Assembly: GCA_025642075.2 (NCBI GenBank)
Contig: JAODUO010000193.1
Span: 277,501 to 341,500, forward strand
DNA: 64,000 nt
Source of the DNA: Ridgeia piscesae
Taxonomy: Eukaryota; Annelida; Polychaeta; Sabellida; Siboglinidae
Direction: 5' to 3'
Shown: positions 58,202 to 64,000 of the stretch, one piece after another
Layout of the letters: each line of letters opens with the position of its first letter
How positions within the stretch are numbered: position 1 is the first letter of the stretch
Notes under the pieces: model-generated
The model's database searches: none
What the model saw: only the letters and a program-made list of their open reading frames with translations
Told to the model about the DNA's origin: nothing
Program-made: the position numbers and the translations under genes

Positions 58202-58738
58202 GCACTGCTGCTGCTGCTGCTCTGCTACGCTAGCAGCTAACCTTACTCTGCTGCTACTAGCTACTGCTGTAGCTAGCTACTACTACTACACTGCTGCTGC
58301 TGCTGCTACTACTGCTACTAGCTCTACTGCTACTGACTGCTGCTACTACTAGCTAGCTCTGCTGCTGCTGACTGCTGCGCTGCTACTAACTACTACTACA
58401 CTGACTCTGCTACTGCTACTGCTACTACATGCTTTACTCTACTACTTACTGCTCTGCTACTGCAACTACTGCTACTACTCTGCGCTACACAGCTGCAGCT
58501 GCTACAGCTCTGCTGCTGCTGCTAGCTGCTGCTGCTGCTCAACGCTGCTCTGCTGCTGTTGCTCTGCTACTGCTGTGCTGCTACTACTCTACTGCACTGC
58601 ATGCTAGCTCTACTGCTGTACTAACTGCTGCTGCCAACTACTACGCTACACTACAGCTATACTGCTACTGCCTGCTGCTAGCTACTGCTACACACTACTA
58701 AACTAGCACAATACTACTACTACTACTAACTACACGCG

Positions 58739-58769
<31 letters not shown>

Positions 58770-59108
58770 ACTACGCTACTGCTACTACACTACTACTACT
58801 ATCTATACTACTACTACACTCATACTACAGCTACGCAGCTAACTACTACTACATTCTATCTACTACTACCTACTGCTGCTCGTTACTGCTCTACTCTACG
58901 TACAGCTGCTTACTACTCTCTTATGACTGACAATGCTACTACGCTCTGACGCTGCTGCATGACGCTAGCACTACAACACAGCGCGCAATTACGCTTGACA
59001 GCTGAGGTACTGGCGTGCTAGCTGCAATGACGCACAGCAGCAGCTGAACTGCACGCCTGCTCGCGCAGCTGCTGCTGCTGCGCTGCTGCTGCTCGCGCTG
59101 CTACTACT

Positions 59109-59154
<46 letters not shown>

Positions 59155-59197
59155 GCTGCTGCTGCTGCTGCTCTGCTCTGCTGCTCTGCTCTGCTGC

Positions 59198-59254
<57 letters not shown>

Positions 59255-59296
59255 TACCTGCTGCTGCTGCTCTGCTGCTGCTGCTGCTGCTGCTGC

Positions 59297-59371
<75 letters not shown>

Positions 59372-59436
59372 ACTACCTCTGCTCTGCTGCTGCTGCTGCT
59401 ACTGCTCTGCTGCTGCTGCTGCGCTGCTCTACCTGC
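57974..59436. repeat. CTA/CTG trinucleotide field, about 1.46 kb
   Basis: It begins as (CTA)n with occasional CTG, becomes a scrambled mix with many single-base losses (GCTCTGCTG, TAGCTAGC), and ends as long (CTG)n tracts up to about 45 bp. All frames stay open by composition (poly-Leu, Ala, Ser, Tyr), so none is called. Confidence 0.95.
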
Positions 59437-59866
59437 AGTACCACAGGTCAACAGCCTTACTATTTAGGATGGACAAATCTAATTACTTCTAGATGTTGAT
59501 GCAGGTACCGTAAATAAATAAAGGGCTATATTTAGAGTTGGCCACCCTGGGTTCTGGGTTTACTGTCTGACCACCCAGCAGGAAGACTGAAGTGTTCAGC
59601 CTCCTCACACTGGCAGCTCTCATGGTAGGGTTTGTTCGAGTAACAGCCAAGGTAGCCAGCAAACAAACCAAAACACAGCCACCAAACTACACAGACATGA
59701 AACAACACAGCAATCAGCTGGGGTCTGAACCAACAGATGACGGAAAGTAGACGGAAGCAGGGCCTGAAGAATGCCGTTGGGATCGAACCAACTGACAAGT
59801 TGCACACAGCAGTGGCCGAAAATAGTAACGCGGATTACAGGGGAGACTTTGCATAAGACACAGCTG
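59437..59866. other. Unique sequence between repeat fields
   Basis: About 430 bp with short open frames on the minus strand and no recognised similarity. Confidence 0.5.
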
Positions 59867-59869
59867 TAA

Positions 59870-60490
59870 CTCTGTGTCTGTACCTGTACAGGTAGTTTCT
59901 CTAACTCCCAGTGTCTGTACCTGTACAGGTAGTATCTCTAACTCCCAGTGTCTGTACCTGTACAGGTAGTTTCTCTAACTCCCAGTGTCTGTACCTGTAC
60001 AGGTGGTTTCTCTAACTCCCAGTATCTGTACCTGTACAGGTAGTATCTCTAACTCCCAGTGTCTGTACCTGTACAGGTGGTTTCTCTAACTCCCAGTATC
60101 TGTACCTGTACAGGTAGTATCTCTAACTCCCAGTGTCTGTACCTGTACAGGTGGTTTCTCTAACTCCCAGTATCTGTACCTGTACAGGTAGTATCTCTAA
60201 CTCCCAGTGTCTGTACCTGTACAGGTAGTTTCTCTAACTCCCAATCTATGTATCTGTACAGTAAGTTTCTCTAACTCACAGTGTATGTACATGTACAGGT
60301 AGTTTCTCTAACTCCCAGTGTCTGTACCTGTACAGGTAGTTTCTCTAACTCCCAATCTATGTATCTGTACAGTAAGTTTCTCTAACCCACAGTGTATGTA
60401 CCTGTACAGGTAGTTTCTCTAACTCCCAATCTATGTATCTGTACAGTAAGTTTCTCTAACTCGCAGTGTCAGTACCTATACAGGTAGTTT
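59870..60490. repeat. 37-bp minisatellite with a palindrome in every unit
   Basis: About 16 copies of GTGTCTGTACCTGTACAGGT, AGTTTCTCTAACTCCCA. The core TACCTGTACAGGTA is a perfect 14-bp palindrome. Copies to the right decay gradually until about 60770. Confidence 0.95.
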
Positions 60491-60770
60491 CTGTAACTTT
60501 CAGTGTCAGCATACAAATAGTTTCTTTTAACTTCTAGTGTTTTAACACTATAGATAATTGTTGTAATGTTTAGTGTTTGTACAGATAGTTCATGCTACTT
60601 CCAAAAGGTAGTTTCTGTAAGTTCTAATGTACATGTAGTGTATGTAACTTTCAATGTCATTATACAGGCCGTTTCTGTACCTGCGAGTGTTTGTACAGGC
60701 AGTTGATGTCACTTCTAATGTATGACCAGATAGTTTATGGAATGGTCAGTGTCTGTATAGGTAATTTCTG

Positions 60771-63700
60771 TAACTTGTTTTATTAAATTTTATTTTTGTA
60801 AGCTTATAAGCCCAAGTTCACTCTTGTTCATTTTCTTTACTATTTAAGCCTTATGAGCTCAACAGAAAAGTATCTAATGCAGAAACCATCATAAAATTAG
60901 ATAAACTACTATTAAAAAAGCTTATTCACCATATGTAAAAAAATTGGGGTTCAATGTTATGCAGAGGTCAAGTTTTTTATGACCATACAAGATTTCTATA
61001 TGTGAACGATGACTAATTTGCACACAATTATTGCTACATTGCTAGTACGCAATATAGATTACAGTGTTTATGTGGCATGGCAATTAATGTAAGTTACAGC
61101 TGATAACATATCGCATACAAACCACAATGAAAATGGCCCAGAATGCAACAGGTGTGATGTTTCTGCGCAACTTGCCATGTACATTCTTATGCTTATATAC
61201 CTCCTACACAAACACTTTTAAGTTGCTATGTGTGGGTTGATTACTACACATTGCAGACACACATAATGTATGTCATGCAAATTGTGCTTAACACCTGCCT
61301 GACAGTCTGTTAATTACAACTTCACATAATTACAATTTCAACCATGTAAAATGTACAGTTGCAATGATTCATTTCGCAGAAAAGTTGGATTAATAAAACA
61401 ACATGTCTGTATCACACTGGTTAAATTAATCATGTGCATTTGGTAAGATTAGTGCAAAACAACAAAGTCGACCAAAGAAACCCACCAAAAATAACATAAA
61501 TTAAAGATTGCCTGTACAAACTATATTGAAGTTAATAAACAATACAACCATATAAAACGGATGACAACAAATTAGCAAATAAATATACAGAATACAGTCA
61601 AATAAAGCAAAAAGCGATGATGGGATGAATATATTCTAATAAATTCTAGTTTCTAGTTGTTTCCAGCATACAACACCATTCTATCAAAAACACTAAATCA
61701 CTAAAATGTTGCCCTCCTCTTTGACCATGTCTTTGAAATCCTTTGTATGGCTGACATTGACATTGACATTTGGCATCAATGTTTTGTTAGGTAACCCTTT
61801 TGTCACAAATTTCCCATATAACTGTACTTAATTACTTTTGTCCTATCTTTCTATCCATCATTCTGTGTTGTTGCTGTCTGCATTAAATCTTCCCTCTTCA
61901 TTCATTGGTACATGTCCAGGTTATTTCAAGCCACACACCCCACTAGTTGTACATCTCTCTCACACCAACCTCCTCCCTCAGTCCTTTGTACGATATTTGT
62001 CTACCCATTTCCCTTCCTAATTCTTCTCTTCCGTCTACCTTTGTACACCTGTGATAAGGATAGACAGGGATAACCACAAGGAGTGACATGGACTTGTTGG
62101 GAAAGAGGGCTGAGTGTGCCAGAGGATGTCTTTAGCAGGGACACAAAGGGATTACTCCCACAATTAAGGGGATTACAACATTTCGCAACCCTGTAAGACA
62201 GCATTACGTAATCACAAGACATCACCCTCAGGGAAGACAACTTCCCTTGCCCGGCGCAGTTCTATCATTAGGATCAAAGACAGTCACCCTGGGAGACAGA
62301 CAGTAAACATGGCATGACCACTTCCTTCCCCATCCCACTTTCCAAACCCACTTCCACTTCCCTCCAGCATCGCTCATGCCCATCTGGTTTTCCGTAATGG
62401 CTCAATTCCCCAGATCAGAATGTCGGGTTTTTCAAATAAACAAATATCCTGAAGTGTCCAGATTCCAGGCATCGGTGGGTTTCTATATTGAGATGCAGCA
62501 TGTCTCCCACGCAGAGGGTTTAATTGTTAGCAAATCAACAGCCTGGCAATGTGCCATTTTAGCTGTTCAGTTGCTAAAATAAATAAGAAACAGGGCAGGG
62601 TTATAAATAGGGGTGTCTTGAGGCTGGTGGTGTTTTTGTCTCACATGCAGTGTCAATTTGCAGACACCGGGTTAAGTTAAGTGGAGTCTGGAGAAGGGTG
62701 CTGATGGGGCGTCACAGAACAAGGTCTGGGAAACTGTAAGAAAACACAATTCCTAGTTACTGTGGACTAATAAAGAGAATTCTTGCAACACTACAACAAA
62801 CTTCAACTTGGTTTTGATTTTGATTTCAATTTGATGATTACACTGCATGTGTCAATTTTTAGACATCAATTGTATAAAAGGCTCCTAGCAAATTTTAAAT
62901 AATTGCTTCTTATAATTATTAATTTAGATGTAGTGTTAAAATCAACTGAGGGTAAACATGTAGACATGAAGACCTCGGTGTTTGGAGTTGTGGCACAGTT
63001 AATGTGTGTTGCTCTACATGCTGTGTCACTGTAGTGTGCTGTATTGACATGGTGGTCACATGGAGGGGTTATAAGTGTGGGTTATCTAACATATGGTACC
63101 CCATGTCATGACCCAGGCTGCCATACCATATGTCTGCTCAGCATCACGTCTTCTTCTGGCCATCTCTGTGTTGGCACCCACATCATGGGGTCTTGGCTAT
63201 GTGTGCTGTGTCAGAGGTGTGACCGGCCACTAGGTTTGTGTTTATGGCTGTCTGTGATGATGAATAATATACCGGGGGGGGGGGTGCATCATATATGTAA
63301 ACTATTTTGTGGACGTCTTCCATTTGTCCTTATGTCAGTTTACAATGTGGAAGTTTGATTGTTGAGCTGTTGAGGGCAATTATTGATCTGACCGGACTGA
63401 ACATGGCATTCTGTCAACAAATGATACACCCTTGTATTCTTTCACATGTTCTCTCATCCTTTGTGATATCAATTCACATAGGATGCTTTTCTATGTCTCT
63501 ACCACTGTCTTGCTAACATGTTCTTCAGTCTTCTCAAGGTTAACCATCAAGTACTTGCTTATTTTCACAGGAACATTTGTCCATCACAGCAAACAATGCA
63601 GTTGGCACAACATCTCTCATTCCTTCCCACGGCTTCTTCTAAGTTGATGTCTGGCCAAGATCGCAACACAACTAGCACATGGCCATACTCCGGTCCTCTT

Positions 63701-63908
63701 TTTACCTGGCCACTTTCTGCCTGAGGCTGAGCTTCACACGTCTCCAGAGCTCTCCCAGCCTTGCAGTTGGCTTGTCTTCATTGGAGCCCACAAACTGACT
63801 GCATCTGCAGTGTTCTGGTCACACATCAAAGAGGTGTTAGTTGGGCAAACCAAGTCTACAGAGGTGCTGTGGTTCTCTCAGGTGTTGCTGCCAGTGTGAA
63901 CATGCTAT
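60771..63908. other. Intergenic, no gene supported
   Basis: AT-rich unique sequence with a pyrimidine-rich patch (61830-62040) and a G-run near 63268. Open frames are short and without splice support on either strand. Confidence 0.5.
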
Positions 63909-63980
63909 GCTAGGGGTGTAGGTTAAAGCTTTCAGGGTATGTAGTAATGTACCCTGAAAGCTTTAACCTAAACCCCTAGC
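63909..63980. repeat. 31-bp inverted repeat (hairpin) with 10-nt loop
   Basis: Arms 63909-63939 and 63950-63980 pair at 30 of 31 positions (mismatch in GGGTGTAGG against GGGTTTAGG). The loop is TGTAGTAATG. Arms contain GTTAAAGCTTTC. It may be the tip of a foldback element or a small-RNA precursor. Confidence 0.95.
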
Positions 63981-64000
63981 AACAAATAACACCATGTCTT

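Noticed and set aside
57874..58701. Poly-Leu, Tyr and Ala/Thr reading frames
   Set aside because: Produced by the CTA/CTG field, in which all frames stay open.
62001..62240. 79-codon minus-strand frame in the intergenic region
   Set aside because: Low-complexity pyrimidine-rich DNA with no start context, no splice sites and no recognisable domain.

Overview
This window is intron-rich animal nuclear DNA: multi-exon genes with GT-AG introns, long low-complexity introns, minisatellites and tRNA-like repeats. No bacterial or viral gene is recognisable. A marine invertebrate, perhaps a mollusc or other lophotrochozoan, fits best. That is inference from intron style, repeat style and degree of protein divergence, and is not proven.

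Region 1 (1-8.5 kb, + strand) holds the 3' part of a kinesin-II motor subunit gene, KIF3B. It covers the end of the motor domain, the neck, the stalk coiled coil and the tail, in twelve exons with consistent splice phases. One exon (about 3162-3281) has its 5' half replaced by G-rich sequence that looks like an assembly fault. From 8.5 to 13.4 kb there is probable 3' UTR and intergenic DNA, with the two genes converging.

Region 2 (13.4-57 kb, - strand) is a large, complex locus coding for LIMA1/EPLIN-like cytoskeletal proteins. From 5' to 3' on the minus strand it has a TATA promoter (56.75 kb) with CRE sites and an upstream ORF, a 402-residue proline-rich first coding exon (56.5 kb), and exons at 48.4-48.8, 47.8 and 46.7 kb. 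Next comes a 757-residue terminal exon (41.2-43.5 kb) with six copies of a degenerate ENEP...VVR...TRNL module and a run of RWGxGK repeats. Further 3' lie an exon at 36.7 kb, two exons that together make one complete LIM domain (26.7 and 26.0 kb), several possible alternative first or last exons (35.2, 22.7, 21.8, 20.1 kb), and the C-terminal exons (18.7, 18.1, 16.3-15.3, 14.6-14.0 kb). The C-terminal exons carry six TRNLLAKF motifs and one full ENEP module. The same module therefore occurs in two mutually exclusive 3' ends. Splice phases allow either one long alternatively spliced gene or two adjacent related genes, and only transcripts can decide.

Region 3 (57-64 kb) has no gene I can support firmly. 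It contains a 1.5-kb CTG/CTA trinucleotide field, a 37-bp minisatellite with a palindrome in each unit, AT-rich unique sequence and, at the end, a nearly perfect 31-bp hairpin.

Two themes stand out. First, modular actin-regulator-like repeats have spread across alternative ends of one locus. Second, several minisatellites have grown out of splice-site sequence, so that one intron carries many copies of its own donor (KIF3B, 5.06-5.7 kb) and another carries about 70 copies of its own acceptor (LIM intron, 26.8-29.4 kb).
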